This document shows, piece by piece, positions 11,772 to 22,985 of a stretch of DNA of 64,000 bases (position 1 is its first letter; every line of letters begins with the position of its first letter). Under the pieces are notes generated by a model. It had not been told where the DNA came from. It saw only the letters and a program-made list of their open reading frames with translations, and did not search any database. This stretch comes from Nymphaea colorata (Eukaryota > Streptophyta > Magnoliopsida > Nymphaeales > Nymphaeaceae): positions 35,437,706 through 35,501,705 of the forward strand of contig NC_045139.1 in the NCBI RefSeq assembly GCF_008831285.2, written 5' to 3'. The position numbers and the translations under genes were made by a program.

Positions 11772-13988
11772 AGAGAGAGAGAGAGAGAGACCAATTGGCA
11801 AAAGCAAGATATTTAGGTCAGAGACAAGAACCAAACCCATTAACTTGTTGCTAAAAAAATAATTTAAATAAAATATAAACATTCTAATAGGTTTGTAAAA
11901 ACTATTTTGATTTAAAACATATTTTGAATCAAATTAGCTTTTATGAAAAATGTTGATTTTTTTTATAATCAAAATGTTGATAATAAAAACACTATAAAAA
12001 CCAAAAAAATGAACAGCGTAATATATATTTTGCATCAACCTTTCTTAAGATCATATTATCATATTGGTAAAGTTAGATTAATAAAACACTATAAATATCA
12101 TATTTAAAGGGTCTTGCTCTTGTTTCTGACTTATTGGTTATATATACATATATATGTTAAATCGGCTACCTATGTAAATGAATGGTTATTTTTTATTTTA
12201 TATCGTTAAAAACAATTATAAAAGGTATATTTGAGACAATCAATTGCTTGGCCACAATTGTTAAGGAAAAACACATCATACAAAAAAAAACCATCTAGCT
12301 ACAGAGATAGCCGACTTATTTCAATTTTCCTATATATAATCAACTGAATTTTTCCGATCATCCGCGCATCAAGTGCACTCTGGATTTGGTCTATAAATAA
12401 GGAGTGTATTATTATCCGGTGGCAAACTAATGTAATTAGTGAGGCAAGATAAGGGTAAAAAATGTCCTACATTTATTTATTTTTGTTATTTTGACTCATT
12501 TTTAAGTTTTTTTGTTTTTGTTTTCAACTGTTTTAATATATTCTCAGTTTTGTTTCTATTTTATCAGAATTGATTGGGAGAATCGCTTAAATGGTTTACC
12601 TATTGAAATTTACAACCTGATTGGTTTGATTCAATTTTTTTTTTAATATCCAAAGGTATGGAGACCGGATAAAGCAAATCCTTCCTAAAAAATAAGAAAA
12701 CACAAAGACGAGCTTTGTTATAAAAAAAAAAGTTTTAATATTATCTCAACAGTTGAAGGTGCATTCTCAATCAGGACACCAGAATCTGCGTCCTATCTTT
12801 TGCTATAAACAACTATTTTATTATTATATGTGTGTGTCAATGGTCAACTGGTCTTGATGATATAAAATCTGAAGGCAGTGTATGAATAAATCATGCTAAT
12901 TAACCAATTCTAAGCATGCATCCAAAACATTAAATTTTCGATAAACTTATAAAAAAATACATTTATGGTCTTTAAAAGTGCGTTTGATTCCTCAATTAAA
13001 TCATTTGAGATTTTAACCAAGTATTGCACAAAGTTCATGGTTGGGCCCGGCCTAATAACTGAATGGGCCGGACTTGAGCGGCTGGTATAGGCTTCGGGCC
13101 AGCCGGACCCAGCCTTAAGCTTGATGGGTTGATGAAAGTTGATGAGAGTCCGGTCATCAGTTTGAGGCAAAGGCAAAGGGACGGGGGCATTTGGAGCCCT
13201 CAAAAGACTAAAAATTAAAAAAATTACCTGTAAAGTACAAAAAAAGTTTTGTTTAAGCTATATAAAAAATTTGAAAATTTATATTTAGAATTTCTGAAAA
13301 AAAATTGAAACTGTAAATATTTTTTACTCCAATCAAAGGGTCAAATAATCTCATTTTTAAGTTTGTTTCTTTGAAGATAGTATTCCTGCACTGTTATTCT
13401 GCAATTCATCTAATCTCCTCTCAGAGGAAGAAAACAGAAACGAGATCATGATAATTTAGACCCAATGAATGAAGAAGAAATCTTACCATCCTCGGCGCTG
13501 TCATCCGTGTCGGCGACGGAGATGTGGCAATACTCCCGGAAGCTTGGCGATCCCGGGAAATCCCCAGACCCCAGCCTCCACTGCCGTCCAAATTCCTCCT
13601 CTTCGATCTCCTCCTCCTCCCGACGATCCCCGCTTAACAACGAAGACGACGATGACGCACTATGGCTCCCCTCTTCACCCTTCCTGGTGCTGTGTACCCT
13701 CCTGTCCTCCTTGGTTGAGCCGCTCGCCGCCGGCGCCTCACCTGCACCACCACCACCTTTCTTCCCGTCCATGATAGCCTTCTGATTCCGGGGTCTGGAC
13801 GACCCGGTACTGGAGTCGCCTCCGCCGCGGCTCTCACCATGGTCGTCGCCGGCGTCGCTGACGAGGAGCTGATTGGTGGAGAGGGTGCTGAGGGTCTTGG
13901 TCACTTGGGGACGCCTCTTCCCATTTCCCGAAAGCTTGAAGCTGCCGATCCTCCTCACCAGGGGACGATAGCCGGAGAGCAGCCCCAT
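11409..13988 (-). CDS. Uncharacterised low-complexity plant protein (exon 2 tentative)
   Basis: I do not recognise this protein. Exon 1 (13988-13487) is an open, GC-rich frame starting MGLLSGYRPLVRRIGSFKL. It continues with Gly/Ser-rich, basic, Ser-run and Glu-run segments, then the motif GDFPGSPSFREYC. It stops at a strong donor, GATG|GTAAGA. A candidate exon 2 (11536-11409) has a good acceptor (pyrimidine-rich, ending TTGTTGCAG), keeps phase, and would add 42 residues ending in a lysine run over a 14-bp homopolymer before TAG. The joined product would be about 210 residues. An upstream in-frame ATG at 14156 would add 56 residues, but a TATA-like box at 14183-14193 would place transcription start at about that ATG, so I prefer 13988. 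There is no signal peptide or membrane segment. Exon 1 is likely real and exon 2 is a guess. The 1950-bp intron would hold repeats. Confidence 0.45.
11725..11790. repeat. (TA)n(GA)n microsatellite
   Basis: About 22 TA dinucleotides are followed by about 10 GA dinucleotides. The open frame across it is repeat-derived. Confidence 0.97.
13030..13115. mobile_element. Fragment related to GGGCCGG-type MITEs
   Basis: Clustered words GGGCCCGGCC, GGGCCGGAC, CGGGCCAGCCGGACC and a terminal-like CAGCCTTAAG stand out from AT-rich surroundings. They resemble the arms of the hAT MITE family at 5155-5423. No clear ends or duplication are visible. Confidence 0.4.
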
Positions 13989-14182
13989 TTTCACTGCTTC
14001 TCGGCTGTCGAGAACCCTCCGGTCGTCGGACGGACAATCCAAGGCAGAAGAGGAAGTGAGAAAGATACAGAAGTAGGATTCGTCAGCAGGAGGGCGGAAG
14101 TTGTGGAGAACTCGTGGCTGTGAGAGAGAGAGAGGGGAAGAGCTAAAGTTGATCATGGCCACAGATTCTTACCATGGGAAAT

Positions 14183-14193
14183 GCTTATTTAAG
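14183..14193 (-). promoter_or_regulatory. TATA-like box for the unknown gene
   Basis: On the minus strand GCTTATTTAAG reads CTTAAATAAGC. It lies about 195 bases upstream of the preferred ATG at 13988. The interval includes a CT-repeat leader (TCTCTCTCTC near 14125-14137), typical of plant 5' leaders. This is a sequence-likeness call only. Confidence 0.4.
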
Positions 14194-14199
14194 GGATCT

Positions 14200-14940
14200 G
14201 CACTCCCCTTCCTTCATTTATAGCCATTATTTTACTTTCCTTGATTATCTTTCTAAGTGGGTTTGACGATCATTGTGAAAAGCTCTTTTATGTTGGGAAG
14301 AGCAATAGTGGCAATTTAGGATATCTGTGGCTCATATTCAAAGCAGATATTTGGATTGACCTTTGGCCGGCATCTCATAAATGTCGGAAAAGTAATAAGA
14401 GACTTCGATATACCAAACTTGTTAAAAACTATCTAGATCATTAATTTTTAAAAAATTATACAGTGGACATTGTTTGAAAAAAAAAAAGAAATTTAGTTGC
14501 ATTTTCAAAATACCTCTATAAGAAGGGAAGTGATCTCAATTAAGAAAAATCATTTGTTTCCATTATTGAGGGACATTTCAGTCACCACAATACAAGTAGA
14601 TTTTTTGTTTTTTTTTTAATTAATTTCTACTTTTAGATCTTGTTAAAAACAATGAACCAAACAATTCCTCTCAAATTTGGCATATAAAAATCTAGTATCA
14701 ACCTACTTTCATAAATATATGCACCATTTACCCATCTCCAAATCAAAAGTAATATGTTTTAAGTTAAGAACAGATCTTCCTTGCATCAGCATGGAGTGCC
14801 AACATAAATAATATTTCTTCTTAAATGAGTTGGCACCTAACCCTTTTAAAGCTGAGCCACAACTCAAAACTGTGAAACAATGTCAATGTCACGGAACGTG
14901 CAGACCACTTAATTTAGGTAAGGGACAAAAACTAGACCAA
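14200..14940. other. AT-rich intergenic DNA
   Basis: No gene or clear repeat is recognised. There are several short homopolymer A and T runs. Confidence 0.4.
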
Positions 14941-15402
14941 ACTAAAAATAACTATTAAAGAGTTTTTTATGTAATCAAACCTTATGCATACGATCTAAAG
15001 AGGGATTTAATGAAGAGCATGCATTAACTAAGTTATTTTTTTATTTTGATAATGTTTTTTAATAATACAACATCAAAACTTTGATAGTATAAAACTAAAA
15101 ATAACTATTAAAAGAGTTTTTTATGTAATCAAACCTTATGAATACGATCTAAAGAGAGATTTAATGAAGAACATGCATTAACTAAGTTATTTTTTATTTT
15201 GATAATGTTTTTTAATAATACAACATTAAAACTTTGATAGTATAAAACTAAAAATAACTATTAAAGAGTTTTTTATGCAATCAAACCTTATGAATACGAA
15301 TCTAAAGAGGGATTGAATGAAGAACATGCATTAACTAAGTTATTTTTTTTATTTTGATAATGTTTTTTAATAATACAACATCAAAACTTTGTTAGTATAA
15401 AA
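14941..15402. repeat. Three-copy tandem repeat, period 153-154 bp
   Basis: Copies begin ACTAAAAATAACTATTAAA at 14941, 15094 and 15248 and run to about 15402. They differ by few substitutions and 1-2 bp indels (for example 'catacgatc' against 'aatacgatc'). Near identity suggests recent amplification. Confidence 0.93.
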
Positions 15403-15473
15403 ATCAGACTCTTTTTACAAAAAGTAACTTTAATTGAAACATGATTTATTTTGAATGAGTAATTATGAACATG

Positions 15474-15474
<1 letters not shown>

Positions 15475-15505
<31 letters not shown>
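15475..15505. repeat. (TA)n microsatellite
   Basis: About 15 uninterrupted TA dinucleotides. Confidence 0.97.
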
Positions 15506-15508
<3 letters not shown>

Positions 15509-16224
15509 AAATTGATTACTGATGTACCTTTTATATAATCCAATCATATAGATATTATCTTGGACATGTTTTGATGATAATCGTACACTAACTTATTAAT
15601 TTTTTGAGTTATAACGTGCTTCTATAGCAAAAAAGTTGAATGGCTCTTATGACTTCAAATTTTTGATACCATAAAAATCAATGATTTCTTTAAAACCAAC
15701 TTGAACCAAAATATATTTTATGTTGAATTAGCATTTATAAACTTACTAGAATTTATATATATATATTTTTTAAATATTTTCTTCGAAAAATTTAAGAGGT
15801 CTTCCAGGCATGCAGACACAGCCCGCACCCAGCTCCACGACTGAGATGAGGCTCGAAGTAGTACGTGATGCTTGGAGCATCCCTCACCGTAGGCATTTTT
15901 GACACCAAATTAAGCAGATGTAGAATGCTTTAGCTGAACCCGTGTTCCTGTGTGCATTATAATCTGCATATCTATGTAAGTTTCAGGCAATTAAATGCAT
16001 ACATATTTCATAAATATTTTGAGCAAATATTGCTTTAAAACATTTCACTATTAACAGAAATCAGTACACACACATAGAGGCATGTCAAGATCCTTCCACC
16101 AAATTAAGCAACGGTATCTGTAAACATGTTAGTTAAGCAAACTAGCTACGATTTTCAACCTGCACACATGTTTCGTTTGTATGTGATCACATGGTTCAAA
16201 ATGGGTAGTCTTCAGACTTGAAGA
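15506..16224. other. AT-rich intergenic DNA
   Basis: No gene or recognisable element is seen between the microsatellite and the MITE cluster. Confidence 0.4.
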
Positions 16225-16440
16225 AAGGGTGCATTTGGTAACATGAACACTGAGTTCTTTATGATGCAGTGTTTTATGAATATGGCTTAAATCCATGGCT
16301 TTTAACAAGTAGCATGGATTTAAAATCCATGCTACTAAGATCCTCTGTTTGTTTAAATTGAGGATCTCCCAAAATACACCATTTTATGCAGCCTGGGATC
16401 TAAGATCCGAGACTATCAAACGTAACGTAAGTAACTATTT
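16225..16440. mobile_element. Tourist-like MITE, degenerate
   Basis: It opens with GGGTGCATTTGGTAAC and closes with ACTATCAAACGTAACGTA. Inside is an inverted word pair (AAATCCATGGCTTTTAACA and GTAGCATGGATTTAAAATCC). The same order of words, including GGATCTAAGAT before the terminus, occurs at 39317-39521, where a TAA target duplication is visible. It is therefore the same PIF/Harbinger-related family. The duplication is not clear here. Confidence 0.6.
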
Positions 16441-16467
16441 GAAAACAGTAACATTATGTAACTACTC

Positions 16468-16556
16468 ATGCATCTTACTCAAAATTAGTTAGATCATTGG
16501 ATATCTTAAAAAGTGTTTCATGCAACACTTACTCAAAATTAGTTAGATCATTGGAT
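16468..16556. repeat. Two-copy tandem duplication, period about 55 bp
   Basis: CTTACTCAAAATTAGTTAG and the following 'atcattggata' occur twice, from about 16473 and 16528, each preceded by 'catgca'. Confidence 0.9.
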
Positions 16557-16565
16557 AACTTTAAA

Positions 16566-16719
16566 GGGCTGTTTGACATGAGAAACACTGTCATTGTTTC
16601 CTTTATCTATCACAAATATTGGGACAAATTCATGCAACACTTGTTCAAGTAGTTTATGAATGTACCATAGTATTTGGAATTAGAACATCCGCACAATGTT
16701 CATCATGCCAAACAGCCCC
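16566..16719. mobile_element. Tourist-like MITE
   Basis: The ends GGGCTGTTTGACATGAG and CATCATGCCAAACAGCCCC are inverse repeats of about 17 bp with few mismatches. The element is about 154 bp and non-coding. TIRs of the GGGCTGTTTGG kind are typical of Tourist/PIF-Harbinger MITEs in plants. The 3-bp duplication is imperfect. Confidence 0.75.
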
Positions 16720-16721
16720 TG

Positions 16722-16890
16722 AATGGTTGTTTAGAAACAGTAATACATTATTACTATCTCATGAATCTGCTTTAGAAAATATGGTAGGTTCATAGAATAC
16801 TTGTTACAATGTTCCATGAATCTACTTCATTTTTTGGGGAGATTCATGAGACAATAACAATATGTTAAATGTTGGCAAACAAGCCCCATT
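16722..16890. mobile_element. Second Tourist-like MITE abutting the first
   Basis: It begins AATGGTTGTTTAGAAACAG and ends GGCAAACAAGCCCCATT, which read as inverse repeats once a 3-bp gap is allowed. Internally it has the inverted words 'catgaatctgctt' and 'gattcatgaga'. It starts two bases after the preceding MITE ends, so one may have inserted next to the other. Confidence 0.6.
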
Positions 16891-19803
16891 GTTAAGTAAA
16901 TCCATGGACCGTCACTTGCATAGCAAAGCATCAAAACATCCATGTGCATCCACCCCGTTCAGGATAAACCATGTTTCCTACATCTAGGGCATGCATGAGT
17001 TTAGTCACAAGTATGGGCTCTCGTCCATGCTTGGGCAGCAGCCAAATTGTTCATAGGCCGAACCCGGAAGTGTTTAATCAGATCATTTGTAAAAGAAAAC
17101 CAAATCTAATTACCAGTCAGATTCATTATGTAGTTTCATAACCCTTATAATCAGCATCCGATTCCCACACCTGAATGGGATTCTATAAAGAACTGACACG
17201 ATTAATTACACACAAATCTTGGATCATCTTACACTAGGTGGATCTGAATTTAGCTTTAAAAGTGAGATTTGGATCTGAGTTCTGTTTTTGTGAAGATCGT
17301 GCAAAAGGGGTTTCACTATTCCAGATAAGTATCCTAAGTATTTTGCTACACAGGTGGACGGTCCTGGTCGCAAGGAGTTTGACACAGCTGCACGTACATC
17401 TTTGTTCTCATTCTTAATTATGGGCATCAACCCGGCGCACAAGCTGATGCAGCCCTAGACCCGGAAAGAAAGGGACAAAAGGGAAGTCTTGGCTTCTGGT
17501 TTCTAAATAGGAAGGTGGAGGGTCCCCTATAAAACATATGGTACTGTTTAGGACAGTGCCACTTTATTGCATAGTTGTTCATTAAAATGTCTTGACATAG
17601 CAGCCCTTGGGTTAGGTTAAATGAGATATATTTGGAAAAAATAATTCACTCTTTGTGCCACAGCGGCATGCATTCAACTCACATCCTGCTTGGACCCATT
17701 TCGCGTTTTCCGTTGGAATAAAGCATAATTTCTTCTTCCTTTATGTTCACAATCTTTTTCCCATTTGGAATGGGCAAGCCTTAGAGCCAAAAATCTTAGT
17801 TTAAGCTGCTGTCTTTATAGTTATCTTTTCAACAAAATATAAAATAGTTCGTATTTGGATGTTTTGTAGTTGTGGACATACATTTTTTTGGCAAGAAATA
17901 AAGTTAGTTTATGCTTTTTTTGCACTCAAAATTGGTGTGCATGTCATCGTCCAAATGAACAAGAAATTAGTAGGATCTACTGGAAATAAGCATGTTTACA
18001 TAGCATAGATGTAATTTTCATGCCACACATTTATATTTAATCTAAGTTGTTGGCTATGTTGATATGTTGGTCCACTTATGGTTCTAGTTATAATGTATGT
18101 AAAGAAGATCATTTTGATCCTATTTTTGATGACCAGATTATGGGACATGATATTTTTGGTAAAGTTGTTGGATATTTAATAAGTCGGTCTAAACATATCA
18201 TTAATTGTATGTTATATGCTATCTAAAGAATTGTCTCACTTACAAGGATTAATTTTGGGGCTTAAATTTTCTTTTCTAATTTTCCTTCATTAGAACTACA
18301 AGAATCCTTTTTTTTTTTTTTTTTTGGCTCATCAAGCGAGTACATACAATGGGAGATCAAGAATCATATGATCCACAACCTTACTCTTTTACGTGAGTTC
18401 AGACATGATTTCAATCTGGTCTCTCCCTCTAAACTGTCTTGTCTTGTTGCTGGTTTTCATCATTAGAGTATTTCTTCCAAACTAATAACAATTTAAGTCC
18501 AGATAGGCCATGCACTATAATGAATGATTACTAGTTTCTTGTTCTTTCTTCATAGGAAGAAATACTAAATCTGTATAAATTTGCAAGATAAAACGGTCAT
18601 ACCATATAAACATTACAATGAGGAAAAATTGGTAGGTACCCAATTCTTGGTTATGTGTAAGGAATAATCTTAACCATCTATAATTTTTAAGATGAATGGT
18701 TGAGAGAAAAACAGAGAAAATGAAAAAGAGTATTCTAGTTATTTATCATTAATTAACAATTTTTTTCTCTTTCTTCATGTTTTTCTTTCGATCATCCATT
18801 TTATAAAAGATGGATGGCCCATATTATTTCTTATAGGTCCCGTACCTAAGAGTATGGTACCTACCAATTTCTCCAACAAAGAGATTCTCTTGAAAAATAA
18901 TTTTATACACATGCAATCAGAATTAGTCTACTAAGTTCCATGGTGTCGCTTCTTGGCAAATTCATGTAGTCCAACATATATGAGCAACCTCAACATGGCC
19001 AATCTTTTGTTGATCACAAGAGTTGCAGTACACAATGACGTTGACGAAGACAAAATAACACAAACAAGAGCTGGAAGAAGTTGAAACCAAAATGAACACG
19101 GATGTTTGTGATTACAGATGGAAGTCATGTATATCTTGTATAAATAGTGGTAATCTTCTGATTTAGTTTGTTCATTTGATCCTTTGCCTTCAACAATGAT
19201 TCCATTAATTTATATCATGCTGTCATATTCAACTTGTTCTGGCCAGGTATTCTCTATTTTGATGTTCTTTTGTTCTTTGTGGTTTTACTGAATCGAGGCA
19301 TACTGCACATGTTGTTCACAGGAACTGAAGTTTCATCACTTAGACCGAGTTTTGTTGCAGTTTTGGAACCTTTTCGGTTGCATCAACAAGTATACATTGT
19401 GTTTTGGTCTAATAAGGCTCAAGAATATGGGACGCAACTTAAAGATAACGTCTTGCTTACAAGTTCTTTCCTCCAATTACTTTCCTTGGGCTCTTCTTTC
19501 TGTTTTAACAGAACCAGTGTCGGCACTTGTGTTGTTACTAGACATACATAGCATAATCAATGGCTGCCGACAGAATTGGGCTTGTTTCATTAGGTTGTGT
19601 GGGCCACTATGGATGCCGAGACCCACAATTATTTGGGATGCGTCTTAAATAATCATGAAGCTACTTTGGCTTAGTTTCAGCTACGAATTTAGTATATGGT
19701 ATGTACTTTATGTGCAAGATGTGATAGAACGAGCAAGAAACAGTGATGGAAAGTTTAAAAATTATATGTTATGTTGCTTTGTGTCCTTATATGTGAGTTG
19801 TAT
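16891..19803. other. Intergenic DNA without recognised gene
   Basis: AT-rich with scattered homopolymers, including a T run near 18308-18326. Overlapping open frames at 19234-19648 were read in all frames and match no family I know, and no splice-bounded model was found. An imperfect inverted pair of words (GGTAGGTACC near 18632 and GGTACCTACCAA near 18857) brackets about 240 bp and may be another eroded MITE. Confidence 0.4.
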
Positions 19804-19960
19804 GGGTCAGTTTGGTAATAAGAATAGTAACAAACTATTTCATGAATCTGTGAAGCTTAAAGATTGGTGTAGATTTATGAAACACTATCAAACAGTTGTC
19901 ACAACCTTTAGATAAATTGATGAAATAGTTTGTTACTGTTATCATTATCAAATGGCCTCA
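19804..19960. mobile_element. MITE with long terminal inverted repeats
   Basis: The first 40 or so bases (starting GGGTCAGTTTGGTAATAAGA, through AGTAACAAACTATTTCAT) are mirrored at the other end as ATGAAATAGTTTGTTACTG and onward to GGCCTC. The inner 20 bases of the arms are perfect, and divergence grows toward the tips. Total length is about 157 bp. It is non-coding and would fold into a stem-loop if transcribed. Confidence 0.8.
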
Positions 19961-20522
19961 TCTAGGTATAGAAAGAGCTGAACAGTGAATTTGATGATCA
20001 TGTTGTGGATCAGTTTGTTTTGGTAGATGGTTTTTAATCATCAAGATGAACAGTGTGGTAAAGAACCAATTGTGGTTCATTATGCACGGCTCATGGCCAT
20101 TACCTAACATGAGCATCATGTTCATTGTTTGAATCCTTAATGGATGCACTCAGATAAATCAAATGTGTTGCACCCATGGAAACACACTGATAAGGGCTCC
20201 TTGGTTTTCTTTAAAGAACACTAACATTGAAGTCCTTGAGAGGCTGCCTGGTTCCTGTTTAGAAGTACCTTCGAACAAGAAGAACAGACGGCCAGCAGAG
20301 GTGCCATGTGTGACTCAAACAGTGGAACAAGGAGACATCCTATGTCCCACATTTGGTGTATGGTTTGTTCCACGGAACATCTGCTTTTGCACAAGTATGT
20401 GTTCCACGAATCAAACACCCTCTCAGTTTGGTACCAAGATTTTCCAGTTAAGAGAGGGTAGATCGCCTTCCTCGGTGCATTTCTTTTCATGCTAAGCATT
20501 ATCTAATGAAAAATGAGGTGAC
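19961..20522. other. Intergenic DNA without recognised gene
   Basis: Overlapping frames on both strands at 20163-20499 are open but resemble no known protein. No splice model was found. Confidence 0.35.
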
Positions 20523-20590
20523 CAAGTTCTTCCCGTTTCACTATCCTTTCCCTTCCCAAGTTCTTCCCGTTTCACTATCCTTTCCCTTCA
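20523..20590. repeat. Two-copy 34-bp tandem duplication
   Basis: CAAGTTCTTCCCGTTTCACT and the following 'atcctttcccttc' are repeated at 20523 and 20557, just upstream of the copia element. Confidence 0.93.
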
Positions 20591-20639
20591 AATCTCACCC
20601 TTTTAAAGGCTGAACTAAATATCAGCCATGTTTGATTTG

Positions 20640-21000
20640 GGGATGTACAGTCATGTGAAGCTTCACCAAAGAAGAAACTCTAAGCAATAATGAGACAGTT
20701 AGTAATGAATGAGAATTTGTGGACAATAAAGACAAAAATAAAGAAAATGCCATTAAAGATGGTGCAGCACAAAATATCAAGCGCATTGTAGAGGCTAAAC
20801 GCTGTATGCTATAATAAGCATTGGCCCCAACAAAGAGGAAATTAAGATGAACATTAAACTTTGAGAAAATATGTATAAATATGCTTGTATTAGAGGAACG
20901 TTTCAATATGGAGAAAAAAAAAATCCTTTCCTTCCGTGGATGTTGGCACAAGTGCCGAACCACGTTGCCTTTTGTTTTTTTCTTGTAACTTTTTCTATTA
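20640..21000 (+). repeat. 5' LTR of the copia element (about 360 bp)
   Basis: From about 20690 to 21000 it aligns with 25596-25925. Shared words include 'aaagaaaatgccattaaaga', 'cattggccccaacaaagagg' and 'agaggaacgtttcaata'. It is shorter than the 3' copy because of deletions near its start. The exact start is uncertain by 10-20 bases. It ends with TTTTCTATTA next to the primer-binding-site remnant. Confidence 0.8.
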
Positions 21001-21035
21001 TAGTATCTGTGTTGTTTCCATTCTAAGTTGTAGTA

Positions 21036-22075
21036 ATGGCAGGATCAAGTTCTTCAACTTCATCATTTTCTCCAAAATTTTCCTACCCTGCAACTTAAAC
21101 GTTGCCAATTTTGTTTCAATCAAATTGACTCACTCCAATTACATGTTATGACGTACACAATTGCTTGGACTTATTGAAAGCCAAGACTTATAGCCATTTA
21201 TGACAAACAAAGCCCCATTCTAGAAAGGTTCTTCATCAACAATGGCATCCGAGTAGAGAATTCAGATTATGCGTCATGGAGAAAATCAAATCGTTTGCTC
21301 CGAGGATAGATTACTAGAACCCTTTTGCTCTGGACTCTCAAGAACGTGAATGTTTTTTACTTCAAAAGCTTCCGTCAATAGAAAAGGGAAGTCAAACTGT
21401 TGTGTTTCCCTGCTTAATGGTCTTGACCCTTCTTCTGAGGCTTTCATGAGATGAAAGCCTTATAAGAAGGGCCAAGACCATTAAGCAGGAAACAACCATT
21501 GATTGGTCATTAACTGGTCTCCCAATTGCAGCAAGCTCGTTACAAAGCCTCCTATTCAATTATACAAGCAAGTTGTGGCACTTCTTCAAAACCATGAGAC
21601 TTTGTAGTCCCATCAATCTTCTAAGTCATCATTGAACTCTCCAAACCATAGTATGGTATTTTTTGGCCAATGACAAGGAAACCAAACAAGCTTTAACAAT
21701 AAGTGTGGAGGACATTCTCATTTATTTTCTTCAAAAGGTCCTGGATTCACTCCTTATGGTCAGCAATCATCTCGCTAAATGTCGCAGGAAAACCATCAAT
21801 ACAATGTCAAATCAGGGCCCAAAGATAAAGTGATATGTCAAATATGCTTTAAGTCTATCCATACAACTGTCAAGTGTTATCACAGGTTCAACCAGACCTA
21901 TCTAGTTGGAGATATTCCACATGCTTTGGCTGCATTGCAAATTTCAAGTGGTCAAGATCATGCTTGGTTTCTAGATAAAGGTGCAACTTCCCATATAACA
22001 GCTGACCCAAGTATTCTCTTTATTATTTTTCCATTTAATGGATCTGAAAAAATTATGATTGGAAATGCTCACTAA
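21036..22075 (+). pseudogene. gag and protease remnant of copia
   Basis: It starts MAGSSSSTSSF with an early stop. It then resumes as SIKLTHSNYML, the conserved gag start region, and further on as VSLLNGLDPSSEAF. A zinc knuckle of CX2CX4HX4C form (CQICFKSIHTTVKC) is readable near 21840-21882. The protease motif reads WFLDKGATSH: the active-site Asp remains but the following Thr/Ser is Lys. Stops and frameshifts interrupt the frame, and a hairpin insertion disrupts it at 21404-21493. Non-functional. Confidence 0.85.
21404..21493. repeat. Near-perfect 43-bp-arm palindrome within gag
   Basis: The left arm (21404-21447) runs from GTTTCCCTGCTTAATGG to GGCTTTCAT. After a 3-nt spacer (GAG) the right arm (21451-21493) is its reverse complement with about three mismatches and one 1-nt gap. 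The left arm reads as gag in the sense frame (VSLLNGLDPSSEAF) and the right arm is an inverted copy, so this is an inverted duplication of host-element sequence and not a TIR. Confidence 0.93.
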
Positions 22076-22354
22076 TTGAAAATATCTCATGTTGGTGAGT
22101 TTACACTTCAACTTGAAAATGGGTCTATTCATTTACAAGATGTTCTTGTTGTTCCTGATATCAAGAAGAATATCTTATCTGTTAGTCAGTTGACATCTGA
22201 TATGAATCTAATGTTTAGTTCTATGATGACCATTTTAAGATAAAGGACAGGACCACACAGAAAGTGATAACAACGGGGTGAAGGAGCAGTGACCTTTATG
22301 TTCTGAAGCCGAGTGAAAAAAAGCATTTTCTTCTCTTTGAGGCAGCAAATGGTG

Positions 22355-22985
22355 GAATAAGATGTTTGGCATCAACTCTTGGGGCATCCACACTCAAATA
22401 TCGTTCAATTTCTAGAAAAGTGTGGTTTCATTTCTATCTCAAAAAAAAAATACAGTTATGCTATTTGTTTAGGATGTGCTTTGGCTAAATCTAGCCGGTT
22501 GTCATTTTCTCTTTCTACTGCTTCATGTCCTAAACCATTTGATAAGGTGCATTGTGACTTATGGGGACCATCACCCATTTTGTCCGTTCCAAGGATTTTC
22601 TTATTATGCCTTACTTGTTAATGATCATAGTAGATTTCTTTGGTTTTTTCTATTAAAAAAGAAATCAGATTTTTTTTGTACGGTTCAAAGAATTCCATAA
22701 ATTGATTGTGAATTAGTTTGAGAAGCAAATCAAGCAATTTCAATCTGATGGTGGAAGAAAGTTCAATACTATTAAATTGTATGAGTATTTTAAAGAGAAT
22801 GGAATTCAACACTTTGAATCTTGCCCAAGAACACCTAAACAAAATGGGTGTGTTGAGAGGCAACATCACAACATAGTAGAGTTGGGGCTTTCAATATTAT
22901 TTCATGCCAATGTTCCTTTGAAATATTGGGTTGAAGCAATCAATTTGCTATATGGTTGATAAATAGGCTTCCCACTGCAGTTTAA
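22355..22985 (+). pseudogene. Pre-integrase and integrase remnant of copia
   Basis: The pre-integrase part reads HPHSNIVQFLEKCG and CLGCALAKS. The integrase core then follows as FDKVHCDLWGPSP and NDHSRFLWFF, with CPRTPKQNGCVERQH further on, the usual neighbourhood of the DDE catalytic residues. Frameshifts break it between 22620 and 22780, and the frame ends at a stop near 22960. Confidence 0.88.

Noticed and set aside
13465-14123. Plus-strand frames of 94-106 residues opposite the unknown gene
   Set aside because: They are shadows of the GC-rich minus-strand exon. The minus frame is longer and ends at a strong splice donor.
14941-15402. CRISPR-like array
   Set aside because: The units are contiguous 153-bp tandem repeats without spacers, in a plant nuclear context.
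19234-19648. Two overlapping plus frames of 98-105 residues
   Set aside because: Hydrophobic, unrecognised, in competing frames, with no splice signals joining them to anything.
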